DNA of 64,000 bases, taken from positions 3,624,739 to 3,688,738 of the forward strand of contig OZ017767.1 of the NCBI GenBank assembly GCA_963969345.1, in the 5' to 3' direction. Position 1 is the first letter of the stretch. Every line of letters starts with the position of its first letter. The translations under genes and the position numbers were made by a program. Origin of the DNA: Turbatrix aceti. Taxonomy: Eukaryota; Nematoda; Chromadorea; Rhabditida; Panagrolaimidae. This document shows positions 14,055 through 24,905 of the stretch, one piece after another. Below the pieces are notes generated by a model. The model was not told where the DNA came from. It worked only from the letters and a program-made list of their open reading frames with translations, and made no database searches.

Positions 14055-14986
14055 TCACTTGGACTCCTTCTTTGAACCAAACAACGACGAGAAAAAGCTC
14101 TTAGGCTCGCCAAGGCCTAGTTTGCCGCGAAAATCATCGGAATTCACCTCGCGGAGCCGGTCGAAGGTGAGGCCAAAAGTGCCGGATGTGTACGAATGAG
14201 GAAAGTCCTTCAGGTGACGGTTATCGGCGAGTTCTTGTAGGGCTGCAGAGATATGTATGACATTTTTATGACATCATAAGTAAACTTCAGTGCTGTGTAC
14301 AGAGTCCTTGATTCGTCAAAGTACTCCTCATGTACGTGCACAACACTGACTGAGGTCCATTTAAAAAAAGAAAAAATGCGTGACGCAGGTAACAACACCA
14401 CAATAAAAGGAGAAAGAATAGAAAAAAATGGGTCCAGGCAGTGATGCACTATTGCTCAGCAACTAAATAAATTTTAAAATCAAACCGCGCGAAATTTAGT
14501 TAGTTAGAGACCGATGATGGAAGCCGGTGGAAAATGAGTGTCAGTCGATAAAGAACTGCAGCGCCCGGTGAACAAAGCAGAATGACTGACTGAATCCGAT
14601 CCATTGCTTATTCGACCGCCAAAAAACTAGTTGCAGCATCGATGCGCATTTCAATCCATAAAAAAAGCAATATGCGAACGACGCGATCGATTCTGATTTC
14701 ACTTTTGAAACAAAAAAACGCTAATTAAAATTCGAGACTAATTAGCGGTAAGCGGGGGAGATTTTTCGAAATTTGATAAAAAAAAATATTTGTTTGCAAC
14801 ACGAAAAAATTACTCACCTTTCAATCGTCGCTCGCAGAGCGCTGGATTAGGCGGCTCAGCGGATTGATTGAATACGCGCTCGACTTCACGTTCGAGAAAG
14901 TAGCAGAGGTTGCGTGAGTCGCTCTTGTACTTGTCGCGTGGCCAGCGAGTAATGAGGCGTAGGTACTGCTTGTAGAGGTACGACAT
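14055..14986 (-). CDS. Complex III assembly factor UQCC2-like
   Basis: Two exons (14986-14818 and 14242-14055) with a 575-bp intron join as AAA-G/CC into a 118-aa protein. The N-terminus (MSYLYKQYLRLITRWPRDKY) and the following helix (NLCYFLEREVERVFNQ) match the UQCC2/Cbp6 family, where a YxRFLKLCEEWP-type start precedes a RDLGAYLRQRV helix. Length also fits (human ~126 aa). UQCC2 acts in the mitochondrial matrix, stabilising newly made cytochrome b with UQCC1. The end is a short basic tail (FGSKKESK). The gene is easy to miss because neither exon gives a long open frame alone. Identification rests on the N-terminal pattern and length, not on a search. Confidence 0.72.
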
Positions 14987-15473
14987 GCTCTACGCCATTC
15001 CCCACAGAATTGGCACGGATGAGAGATCAATTAACGGCAGGGATGAAATCTATCTAATCCAATACCCGCCCTAGCTAGGACACAGAGTTGATAGCAGGTT
15101 GAAGCGGTGCAATAATTTTCCGGAAGCACAATGAAAACAAATGTTCGTGAATGTTAGAGACGCTTTGCCAGAGCTGGCGTTTTGGCTATCATTTGAGTGT
15201 TTCAATAGCCAAATACTATTGCACCTTCACCATTATCTTCATTCTACCCTGCTCAGACGGTGCAGCATGGAATCACGATGACGAAGACGACGAAGACCAA
15301 AACTTAGGGCTCTCGGGTTTTCTTGAACTTATTTACCCCCAAAAATCTTTGTATCGTATAGTTAGTGTACTTTCTACCCATTATCTGTCTCTAACGCGCA
15401 AAAGTGGTGCAATCACACGATATTTTTCGAGACAAGCGTCCGTGCAAGACGGTCTCCTGCACGTAAGAATGCC

Positions 15474-15494
15474 TGATAAGCAGCGGCTATAAAA
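15474..15494 (+). promoter_or_regulatory. GATA site plus TATA box of the saposin gene
   Basis: TGATAA at 15474-15479 is followed, 8 bases later, by TATAAAA at 15488-15494, 61 bases before the ATG at 15555. TGATAA is the site bound by ELT-2-type GATA factors in nematode intestine, and saposin-like genes in C. elegans are commonly intestinal. Confidence 0.65.
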
Positions 15495-15554
15495 GGTGTC
15501 CTGGAAAGGTTCTGGAATTACTACTGTCCTCCGGACTACCCGAATAATCTGAAA

Positions 15555-15983
15555 ATGAAGCTCCAACTCGTCGGACTCGCGGCCCTCGTCGTCTGTGCCT
15601 TCGCGGCCGTCGTGCCCCAGGCTCCCAACGTCGTGCCTGTTGGCCCCAACGGAAAGCCCCAGCAGCCGAATCCTGTAAGTTCATATTCACCTTTTTGGTT
15701 CGTTTAAACGTTCGGAGTTTTTCAGTTCAGCTCCCTGGAGTGCGCTATCTGCAAGGACATCTGCGAAGACCTCGAAAGCTGGACTGCTGCCGAACTCGAG
15801 CACGTTGAGACGACCCTCGTCACCAAGTGCCTCAACGCCCTCGGCAGCAACTACCTGTCCAAGCTCTTCTGCGACGACTTTGTCAAAACCGGTCTCGACG
15901 ACGCTATCAAGCTCCTCAGCGACCCCGCCAACCAGAAGGAGTCTTGCGACCTCACCTGCGAGTTCATCAAGATGTGCAGCTAA
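15555..15983 (+). CDS. Secreted saposin-like (SapB domain) protein, 125 aa
   Basis: Two exons (15555-15674, 15726-15983) encode 125 aa. Residues 1-20 (MKLQLVGLAALVVCAFAAVV) are a signal peptide, then a Pro/Asn-rich linker, then a single saposin domain starting with CAICKDICEDLE. Its cysteines follow the SapB pattern, including FCDDF and the closing CEFIKMC. There are eight rather than six, so an extra pair may exist. Saposin-like proteins bind lipids or permeabilise membranes; in nematodes many are gut-secreted and antimicrobial. The promoter has a GATA site and a TATA box, which suggests strong intestinal expression. Substrate unknown. Confidence 0.9.
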
Positions 15984-16063
15984 ATGTGCCTTGGCATCCA
16001 TCTGCCTAATTTATGCAAAGCTTTATTTTCACTGACTTGTTGCACGCAATTTTTTCGTGACTG

Positions 16064-16069
16064 AATAAA
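16064..16069 (+). terminator. Poly(A) signal of the saposin gene
   Basis: AATAAA lies 81 bases after the saposin stop codon, a usual distance in nematodes. Confidence 0.6.
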
Positions 16070-16440
16070 AAAAGACCATGAATGCGGAAGATGGAAGAAG
16101 CAGTGTTGTTTTGTTGTTTTCGAAAATAGAAAACATAAAACAAACGACAGGCTCCTCATGACCCGACCCGAACAGGGAAATTAGAGATTGTTCTATCGGT
16201 CGGACTTGCAGACAGGTGACGTCGTGCCATTACGGGTTTTACGATGCTCAAGCACCCCGAGGTGAGGCCTTATCGCACATTTTTGTGCTCCCGAAGACTA
16301 CAGGATCCGGTCGGCGCCTGCAAAACGATCAAACAACACCAAATTCGACGGAATTCAGACGACTCCCTTGTACATATTTATTGCCAAACTCAATAAATTT
16401 GTTTGTTTTTTTTCGAACTCATTAATCCCTGCAGGGAACG

Positions 16441-16448
16441 TATAAATA
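16441..16448 (+). promoter_or_regulatory. TATA box of the Tyr-rich peptide gene
   Basis: TATAAATA lies 52 bases before the ATG at 16500. It follows a cctgcagg palindrome. Confidence 0.6.
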
Positions 16449-16499
16449 GGAGGTCAAATGAGCACATAACAACTGCAACCTGTCCACGCAGAATAAATC

Positions 16500-16706
16500 A
16501 TGAAAGCTCTGTTCAAAGTCCTGGTACGTTTTTTTTTCTCCGGTGATGAGCAAATTGACGTGAACTGAATTTAGCTGGTGTTCCTGCTCCTCCTAGTCGT
16601 CGTGATGGGGCACCCGGTCAAGCGCCAGCTATACTACTACCAGTACGTGCCTGCCTACGTGTACTATCCGCCGGTGTACCCATATTATTACTACTACGGG
16701 CGTTGA
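16500..16706 (+). CDS. Tyr-rich secreted peptide precursor, 51 aa
   Basis: A 24-base first exon (16500-16523: MKALFKVL) joins an exon at 16575-16706. The product is 51 aa: a strongly hydrophobic signal sequence to about residue 20, then HPVKR, then a 24-residue core starting at Gln26 in which 13 residues are Tyr, then Gly-Arg at the end. KR is a classic convertase site. Cutting it would leave an N-terminal Gln able to form pyroglutamate. The terminal Gly-Arg is the normal signal for carboxypeptidase trimming and C-terminal amidation. This is the layout of a single-copy neuropeptide-like or antimicrobial peptide precursor. The core matches no family I recognise. The gene is too short and too split to be found by long-frame searches. 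Confidence 0.8.
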
Positions 16707-18224
16707 CGTCGACAATCAATCGAGAGACTATTCGGCCGCCGGACAACAACATTCATCTATTTCCGGGATCGCAATGTTATCAGCTTTTTTACGACTTGTT
16801 TTTTTTGTAGCGCTCATAAAAATGAATCCGGCTGTTGAATTCCTTACGGAGACCGGATGCATAGCAAACAGTTTGCTGACGTACATAAAATTTGTGTTTT
16901 GGCTCGCTCGGACGCTGCAATCCGTGAAGGCATAATTTCTAAGTCGGGAAATCAAGATATGTGAATTCAGCCGGATCGTGTCCTCAAAACCATTGTCCCG
17001 GGATTCCTCTCCTCGGCGGCGTCACAGGCGAAACCAGAGAACACTCCATTCTTCCATCGTTTCACAATTGTGCTCCCTGTGCCTGGGTCGTCTTACATCA
17101 GAGCGGAAGCCTTCAAATTACGCAGCCCTCTGTCCCCTGTACCACGTAACAACCAACGAGTTCACTACCTGCGTAACTCCAGGGCCACGCAACAGTCAGT
17201 CCCCATTGTCAGACACTTGTTTACTCGAGTGATCTTTTTTCGTCGTCGCCGACAGAGGCCGACAACTTCCAAAGCGTTGAAGCAATCGATTTTGTATTAA
17301 AACTGACTGGAGCGGAGAGGGGGCAGCTGCGAAGACGACCCGGCCTGGCCTGCCCCGTGGTGGTACGCGTCGCATGCACGTGTGCGCTAGTCGGACGTGT
17401 GTGAGTGAGTCTGTGTGCTGCGTGCGACGCGTCTGGGGGAAGGGGAAGAAGGAGGACCGAAATTCGTCTCTCCACAAATTTCGCATTCAAGTCCCAGCCC
17501 CCCAACTTCCCGGCTCGGCTGCCGTGGCTGGGAGAGTCACTACCGTTGAACTCAACTCGCTACCAACCTCAAAAGTTTTTGCGCTACGTAGAACAGCTCG
17601 GAGACCCGGGGTTGTCACTTGCTACGATTTTTTTTGAATTGACGAATTTTGTCTCAAGTGCCACAGGCCCTGGAAATGCCGTTCCTGCCAGCCAGCAGCG
17701 TGCAGCGCAGTGCGGACGCGTAGTTGGTCTTTTCCGAGACCACTTGCGTCAGCCGCTGCCGTCGCTAGTGCCAGAGCGCAGCTTGGAGTAAGCTTGTTCG
17801 TTCGCCAGCTAGCCAGCGCCAGCCGGACGACGCTTCTGCTGCCGCCCGCCGCGGCCGGCTAACAACCCACTCTCCTCTTTTCGCATCGATTCTTTTCGAT
17901 GGTTGTTGGGCCGGGTCGTCTCTCGTCTTGCTGGTTTGTTGCTCGTCCGCGCCAGCCAGCCCAGCCCCACAACACCTTGTCTCTTCCGTCCGTCTACCGC
18001 TTTGCCCGCAACAATTTTGAGTCAGACAAGCGGCTTTTCTTGCCCCGCGAAGAAGACGAAGAAGAAGAAGACAACAAACACAACCAACCCCTGCTTTTGC
18101 TTGTCACTTTTCTTTCCTGTGTTTTTCGTTCGATCGAGTCAATCGCGCTCTGTCAATTTCGTGCTTTTTCCGTTGTTTTTTCATGTAACAAGTCCCAAAA
18201 TTTCAGGTCGAGCCCCCCGCAGCC
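16707..18224 (+). other. eat-6 upstream region and leader
   Basis: No coding gene is supported here. The part from about 17300 is G+C-rich and carries several overlapping open frames on both strands, as expected by chance at this composition. A strong acceptor (aatttcag, AG at 18205-18206) lies 18 bases before the eat-6 ATG; it is either the SL1 trans-splice site or the end of a leader intron. Confidence 0.5.
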
Positions 18225-21200
18225 ATGGGGAAAGCCAAGAACGGACGAGCCGAGCTCAGCGAGCTCAAACAGGAAGTCAAAATCGATGAGCATACACTGC
18301 CGCTCGACGACTTTGTCCGCAAGTTCGAGACCGACGTTGAAAACGTAAGCGTCCCCTTGCCCTAAAAAATTCAAACATTCTAATCCGTCCTCATTTTTCA
18401 GGGTTTAACCGAGGAAAAGGCCGCCGAAGTCCTTGCCCGCGATGGCCCGAACGCGCTCTCGCCCCCGCGCACGACCCCGGAGTGGATCAAGTTCTGCAAG
18501 AACTTGTTCGGCGGCTTCGCCCTCCTCCTCTGGGTCGGTGCCTTCCTCTGCTACGTCGCGTACTCTGTCGACTACTTCACCATGGAGTACCCGTCCAAGG
18601 ACAACCTGTACCTCGGTATCGTGCTGATGTCCGTCGTCGTCATCACCGGCTGCTTCCAGTACTACCAGGAGAACAAGTCATCCAAGATCATGGAGTCCTT
18701 CAAGAATCTCGTCCCCACGCACACCATTGTCCATCGCGGCGGCGTCCGATACGAAATCGCGGCTGAGAAACTCGTAGTCGGTGATCTCGTGGAAGTGAAG
18801 TCCGGTGACCGTGTCCCCGCTGACTTCCGTGTCATCAAGGCCGCCGGCTTCAAGGTTGACAACTCGTCGCTTACCGGTGAATCCGAGCCCCAGGTCCGTA
18901 CTCCGGAATGCACGAATGAGAATCCCCTCGAGACACGCAACATTGCTTTCTTCTCGACCAACGCTGTTGAAGGCACGGCCACCGGCATTGTCATCTTTAC
19001 CGGTGACCGCACTGTCATGGGCCGTATCGCTCACCTGGCGTCCGATCTCGACTCTGGCATGACCCCCATCGCCCGCGAAATCGAGCACTTCATCCACCTC
19101 ATCACGGGTGTCGCTGTCTTCCTCGGCGTGACGTTCTTCATCATCGCCTTCGCCCTCGGCTACCACTGGCTGACGGCTGTCGTCTTCCTCATCGGTATCA
19201 TCGTCGCCAACGTCCCTGAGGGTCTCATTGCCACCGTTACCGTGTGTCTCACGCTTACCGCCAAGCGCATGGCTTCGAAGAACTGTCTCGTCAAGAACCT
19301 CGAGGCCGTCGAAACCCTCGGCTCGACGTCGACCATCTGCTCCGACAAGACAGGCACACTCACGCAGAACCGCATGACCGTTGCCCACACCTGGTACGAC
19401 CACGTCATCAACCAGTGCGACACGACCGAGAACTACACCGGCAAGAACCGAGACAACATCGGCGAGACCGAAAACGCTCTCATTCGCATCGCTTCTCTCT
19501 GCAACCGCGCCGAATTCAAGAACCGCGATGACGCGCAGCCCATCCAACGCCGCGAGTGCACCGGTGACGCTTCTGAGATCTCCCTCCTCAAGTACACCGA
19601 GCTCACGATCGGCAACGTCCTCGAATACCGCAAGCGAAACAAGAAAGTCGCCGAGATTCCGTTCAACTCGACCAACAAATACCAGGTTTCGATCCACGAA
19701 ACGGACGACGGAGACAACCGATTCCTCCTTGTCATGAAGGGCGCCCCGGAGCGTATCCTCGATCGCTGCAGCACGATGCTCACCAACGGAAACGAAGTTC
19801 CCATGGACGAAAAGCTCCGCAACGAGTTCAACGCTGCCTACCTCGAACTCGGTGGCATGGGAGAGCGCGTGCTCGGATTCTGCGACTACCGCCTCGATGC
19901 CGAAAAGTTCCCCAAGGATTTCGTCTTCGACACCGAAAACACCAACTTCCCGGTCGAGAACCTTCGCTTCGTCGGTCTCATGTCCATGATCGATCCTCCC
20001 CGTGCTGCCGTGCCCGATGCCGTTGCCAAGTGCCGCAGCGCCGGTATCAAGGTCGTCATGGTCACCGGTGACCACCCTATCACAGCCAAGGCCATCGCCA
20101 AGTCGGTCGGTATCATCTCGCCCACGTCTGAGACCGTCGAGGACATTGCCATCCGCAAGAAGTGCGCCATCGAAGACGTCGATCCCCGCGATGCCGTCGC
20201 CGCTGTCATCCACGGCACCGACCTTCGCGACATGTCTGACAAGGAACTCGCCGAGATCATCCGTCTTCACCGTGAAATCGTCTTTGCCCGTACCTCGCCT
20301 CAGCAGAAGCTCATGATCGTCGAAGGCTTCCAGGCCCAGGGCCAGATCGTCGCCGTGACAGGTGACGGTGTCAACGACTCACCTGCGCTCAAGAAGGCCG
20401 ATATCGGTGTTGCCATGGGCATTGCCGGCTCGGATGTCTCGAAGCAAGCTGCTGACATGATCCTCCTCGATGACAACTTTGCGTCCATCGTCGTCGGTGT
20501 CGAAGAAGGTCGCCTCATCTTTGACAACCTGAAGAAGTCGATCGCGTACACACTCACGTCCAACATTCCCGAGATCTCGCCCTTCCTCATGTACATCCTC
20601 CTCGGCATCCCTCTGCCCCTCGGCACCGTCACCATCCTCTGTATCGATCTGGGTACCGACATGGTCCCCGCCATCTCGCTTGCCTACGAAGAAGCCGAAT
20701 CCGACATCATGAAGCGTCAGCCCCGCGATCCTATCCGCGACAAACTCGTCAACGAGCGTCTCATCTCCCTGGCCTACGGACAGATCGGCATGATCCAGGC
20801 TTCTGCCGGCTTCTTCACGTACTTCTGGATCATGGCGGACAACGGCTTCATGCCGTGGACCCTCTACCAAATCCGTGCCGAATGGGACTCGCGTGCCGTC
20901 AACTGCGTCCTCGACTCGTACGGCCAGGAATGGACCTACGCTAACCGCAAGATCCTCGAGTACACGTGTCAGACCGCGTACTTCGTCTCCATCGTCGTCG
21001 TGCAGTGGGCCGATCTGATCATCTCCAAGACCCGTCGTAACTCCCTCGTCCAGCAGGGCATGTCCAACTGGACCCTCAACTTTGGTCTCGTCTTCGAAAC
21101 CGCTCTCGCGGCATTCCTCTGCTATTGCCCTGGTCTCGACAACGGTCTCCGCATGTACGGCCTCAGGTATGTTACATTTTTACCCTTCTAGAAGCAATAA

Positions 21201-21347
21201 CTATTCCTATTTCCTACTTTTTCCAGGTTCTCGTGGTGGTTCCCCGCGCTGCCGTTCTCGATCCTCATCTTCGTCTACGACGAAATTCGCCGCTTCTGCA
21301 TCCGTCGCTTCCCCGGAGGCTGGGTCGAGCGCGAGACGTACTACTAA
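18225..21347 (+). CDS. Na+/K+-ATPase alpha subunit
   Basis: Three exons (18225-18344, 18402-21166, 21227-21347) encode 1001 aa, the usual length for the family. The P-type ATPase landmarks are all present: the TGES actuator loop, [10 protein letters not shown] with phosphorylated Asp at about residue 355, VTGDHPITA, the hinge [17 protein letters not shown], and the closing tail RREETYY-like (VERETYY). The pump exports three Na+ and imports two K+ per ATP across the plasma membrane. The C. elegans orthologue EAT-6 is needed for pharyngeal pumping. The M1-M2 loop reads [16 protein letters not shown], so the position matching vertebrate Gln111 is Asp while Asn122 is kept. Codon use is strongly biased to C/G in the third position, typical of high expression. 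Confidence 0.98.
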
Positions 21348-21495
21348 ACCCACATGGCCTCTGCCGTGTTTTCCAAAAAATTCTCACTGTAGTTTTCACC
21401 TTTCCAGTTTTGCTTGCTATCAACTTTGAAAAACTTACTGAAAAAATGCGACCCGTTTCGAATCGAATCGACTCGTGTTCTGTTCTTTGTAGTCC

Positions 21496-21501
21496 AATAA
21501 A
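21496..21501 (+). terminator. Poly(A) signal of eat-6
   Basis: AATAAA lies 149 bases after the eat-6 stop. The next gene, convergent on the minus strand, ends at 21578. Confidence 0.6.
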
Positions 21502-21577
21502 ATTTTTGTAACGCGAAATTGTCTCAAACAATCAAAAACAAAAAATGACAAAACTAGCAGTCAAAAATGAGAAAAAA

Positions 21578-22444
21578 TCAAACCTGGGAGCAACGGTTTT
21601 CGGCGTCAATCGTGGCGGGCAGAATATTCTCCAGAACGTCGGCGGTATGATCGAGGTAGTCAACAGAAGCCTCCGACTCCTGGCCCAGGTCGTTCAGAAA
21701 CTGTTCGGTGGATTGGACGATTTTTTCTTGCTGAAACAACGGCTGGCATAAAAAAACAATAAAAATAAAAATCATACCTTTTTGAGACCCTTGGCCGCCT
21801 GGAGCACGGAATGTGTGACAGCTCCGACCTTGGAAACGACCTCAGCACACTTGTCCTCGATGCCGTCCAGTCTGGCAGCGCTTTCATCAATTTCCAGGTA
21901 CATTTTGAGGGCGCCGGTGTAGGAAGCAATCTGTGAGTCGATCGTGCGATGCAGTTCAACCACGGAATTCCACGACTTTTCAATCTGAGCGTCCGCGATG
22001 GCCAAATATTGCTCAACCTTAAAAAAAAGATTTTTCGATATTGTCACGACAAAAAAAAGGCCTACCTCCAAGCAGGTATCAATGTCATCATTGCACGGCG
22101 GCTGGAGATCGCTCAAGATCAGTCTGCGCCGAGTGCCCGTCGACAGATTCTTCTTTCTCGGAGTCTAAATTGAAAATTCAGATATTCGTTTGCTTTTCAT
22201 ACAAAAAAAAGTTTACCTGAGCGTTGACTATCGGAGGGGTGGGTGCATCATCGCTGGTGCTTTCTGTGTTGGCGAACGAAAGGTTCGGAGTAATGGAAAT
22301 CGCCGATGCAATCGGACTTTTGAACGTAACGCGCTGAAAAAAAACAACAAAAATCGAAAAAACATAAAATAATGAGTAAAAACATACCTTGTGGAGCGCA
22401 TTATTTGAATTCTGATCCAGTAGAACAGAATCGGACGAATTCAT
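21578..22444 (-). CDS. Coiled-coil protein, 221 aa (unrecognised)
   Basis: Five exons (22444-22388, 22333-22217, 22164-22066, 22017-21778, 21730-21578), all in phase 0, encode 221 aa ending RCSQV. The first half is Ser/Thr/Asn-rich with a basic patch (PRKKNLSTGTRRRLIL) and several SP/TP sites. The second half is helical and charged (YLAIADAQIEKSWNSVVELH, then EKIVQSTEQFLNDLGQE), consistent with a coiled coil or small-complex subunit. No family is recognised. It is the last of four same-strand genes spaced 219-239 bp. Its ATG is 239 bases below the osm-6 stop, with an acceptor candidate (tcctcag) about 120 bases before it. One intron ends in AAG rather than CAG. Confidence 0.8.
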
Positions 22445-22683
22445 TACGAAGCGAGTAAAACAGAAGACGAATGATAAAAACAGACGTTTGACAAGGCAAA
22501 AAACATTCAAAACGATACCCGCGTGCCGGGATACAAAATCGTAAGTGCAAAAAGAGTATCGTAATCTGAGGACCACTTTTCGTGGTATGATTGCACAGTG
22601 TTCCCGCTTTTTATTTATTATCACATTTTTCCACATTTCTCATATTTTGTGTTACTCTTTTATTTTTCAAGCTGATAAGAATT

Positions 22684-24278
22684 TTACGCGTCATGCATCT
22701 CAATTTCATCGTACTCTTCGAGATCAGAATACTCGGTTGTATCGTCAGCTTGGATGTGCATGACACCGTGATCGTCGTCGTGAACGGTCGCAAAGAGGTG
22801 TCCGTCGTCGACAGCGCCGTCATCTCCCTGTCCGCGCTTGAATTCTGCGAGTTGCGCGATGACGAGCTCGAGGATGCGTTTTGCAGTTCGTTCTGCCGCT
22901 GGAATAGCCCGGCCGATGCCGAGAAGGTCGCCGACGTCTTTGACGAATCTCTCGACGTCGTTTTCCTTGTACGTCGTTGCGAGTTGCGCGAGTCGGGATT
23001 CCGTGCTGCTGAAGGCCTCGTCTAGGTCGAAGAGCTCGAGGTGAGGAGGGGGAAGCTCCCGGAAGGTAGGCGGGAAGACGGCGGGTTCGAGCGGGGGAAG
23101 TGGCACGTCCAGCGCGGGTTTGACGAGAGTGAGCGGCTCGTAGGGGATCGAAAGCTGGTCGAAGGCGCGCACAATTTCGGGCCACATGTCGAGGTTTAGG
23201 GCGTACAGGTTGGAGTCAAAGGCCTTCATAAAGTCGCCGCCGATCGTGCTTTCCAGTTCTGACTCCTGGAGACAGCTTTTGAGCGTCTGGGACAGTGCTA
23301 TGTGGTCAGGCACCATGCGGAGGTCAGCGACGTCCGGCTCGGCAGCGTCGATAGCGTTCAACTCCAGCTGATCATTCAGGAGCCGAAAAACAATGTCCAG
23401 AACCGTCATGTTGTCTTCCTTGTCGATGTACGCGTCTGAAAACATCGCAGCTGATCCGACGACGACCACTCTGCCTCCACTGTTCGTTGGCGACCGGTAG
23501 TAGGCTGCAACCGGTCTGGAAACCGGGAAACAGACTGTTCCGGTGCTAAACAGGGCGACGGAGGGTTTTGAGACATTCAGCGTTGCTCCAAATGGGTAGA
23601 CGAAGCCAATGGCTTGTGATGTGTTTTCAGAAGCGTCCCGCGCTGCCGAAGAGCGTCCAGCGTTTGCGGCAGCTGCGATTCCACGATTCAGAACGCCGTT
23701 GGTGATGAGGGCTTCCTTCGGGTCGAAATATTTGTAATACGCGCATCGAATCACGCTGTCTGGAATATTCTGGGGTTTTATAGGACCTAATTGAACCACA
23801 TTTTCCTACCCTTGTTAACAGTAATGCCAAAATCCCCGAGAAACTGGTTGACATTGGTATCCGAGTGATCATCCATGTTTTCATTCATCAAAAAAAGCAG
23901 ACTGCCTCCGCCATGGAGGAACTGCTTCATCGCGGCGAATTCCTGTTCGTTGAATTTGGCCGAGGGCCCCGGGACGACGAAAATCGACGCAGACTCAAAA
24001 GTGCCTTCACTGACCTCGTCCGCGTTTGCCTCTATCGTATACTGGCCCCGAAGGTGCTTCTGAAGCTGCCGGAAGCCACTGAGCAGCGTGAGGGTCTCCC
24101 GCTTTGACTGATCCACGACAATCTTGTTGGTGCGTTCTTTGTGCATTTTTCCGGGCGACGCATCCTTCAGAAAAAAAATTATGGGATGTGGAAGATGTCC
24201 GGAGCTTACCTGCAAATGACCGGGAATGCTATTGCGCCGAAATACGGGTTCCGCAGTCTGTGGCATTACGGAGATCAT
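22684..24278 (-). CDS. Intraflagellar transport protein IFT52 (OSM-6)
   Basis: Three exons (24278-24210, 24164-23810, 23786-22684) encode 508 aa. The GIFT domain is clear: DEVSEGTFESASIFVVPGP, NENMDDHSDTNVNQFLGDFG, KYFDPKEALITNGVLNRGI, FVYPFGATLNVSKPSVALFS, then VVVVGSAAMFSDAYIDKEDN. The C-terminal half has the diagnostic FPPTFRELPPPHLELFDLDE. IFT52 is a core IFT-B subunit needed to build sensory cilia in amphid and phasmid neurons. Exon 2 uses an AAG acceptor. A near-perfect RFX/DAF-19 X-box sits 83 bases before the ATG, as for C. elegans osm-6, so the gene probably has its own ciliary promoter despite lying in a same-strand cluster. The tail is acidic and variable. Confidence 0.96.
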
Positions 24279-24360
24279 TTTCGATGCCAGAAACAGAAAA
24301 CAATCTTGAATTGGCAAACATGCGGCTCATTGCATAATATTATTCGGCGCGCGCGCGCTC

Positions 24361-24374
24361 GTATCCATGGAAAC
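24361..24374. promoter_or_regulatory. X-box (RFX/DAF-19 site) of osm-6
   Basis: GTATCCATGGAAAC matches the X-box consensus GTTNCCATGGNAAC at all but one position, in either orientation. It lies 83-96 bases upstream of the osm-6 ATG, the position usual for ciliary genes in nematodes. Confidence 0.85.
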
Positions 24375-24515
24375 GTCCAAGTTGCTGTTCGTTCGCGAGA
24401 TCATTTTTATTTCGAGGTGAAAATAAATACTGGCGCTAATAAGTAAAAATGCGTGTCGTAAATCAAGAATACAATAGCACAACAGTTAACAAATTGAGTG
24501 AAGTGCGTTACAGTG

Positions 24516-24905
24516 TTACATAATCGAACAATAAGGCTTGGGTACGTCGACTGGCTCGACAGAGATCGTTTCCTCGTGTTCCAAAGATTCCGCGAAGGTC
24601 CGCTTCTTCGTAGGCGTCGTCTTGATGGGCGTAATGTCCAGTCGGCGTCGGTTGTACACGGGCGTCGGCATCGGAGGCGGAGAGAGTTGATTGCGGGTCA
24701 TCAGGACAAAGTCGGAGCGCTGCTTCGGCGGCCGCGGCGCGGAGGAGTCATCCATGGGATAAGGACGTTCCTGAGGCGTTACGCAGTGGTGATTCTTGAG
24801 GTAGTCGTGGAGAAAGTGGGGTGTTCCCGAAGACTGGGCTGCAAACGAACAATGGAGTGTGCTGGTGTGAGTTGAGTGCCCTTCGACCCCTTTTTGCCCT
24901 CCCAT
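24516..24905 (-). CDS. Small Ser/Thr-Pro-rich protein (unrecognised)
   Basis: One exon is open from ATG at 24905 to a stop at 24516 (129 aa). An acceptor (gttcgtttgcag) ending at 24839 would instead give a start at Met 24755 and 79 aa; the later part looks the more protein-like. It contains several SP/TP sites (NQLSPPPMPTPVYNRRRLD, then ITPIKTTPTKKRTFAES), a basic stretch and a Cys near the end. That suits a CDK/MAPK-regulated disordered protein, but no family is recognised. A T-rich tract ending in cag/gag precedes both starts. It sits 219 bases after vrk-1 and 237 bases before osm-6 on the same strand. Confidence 0.6.
   Translation of the reverse strand: MGGQKGVEGHSTHTSTLHCSFAAQSSGTPHFLHDYLKNHHCVTPQERPYPMDDSSAPRPPKQRSDFVLMTRNQLSPPPMPTPVYNRRRLDITPIKTTPTKKRTFAESLEHEETISVEPVDVPKPYCSIM

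Noticed and set aside
17405..17791. 128-codon plus frame upstream of eat-6
   Set aside because: G+C-rich leader DNA with overlapping frames in other phases; no domain and poor start context.
18678..20270. 530-codon open frame on the minus strand inside eat-6
   Set aside because: Antisense shadow caused by the strong third-position G/C bias of eat-6; composition is artefactual and no start or splice context fits.
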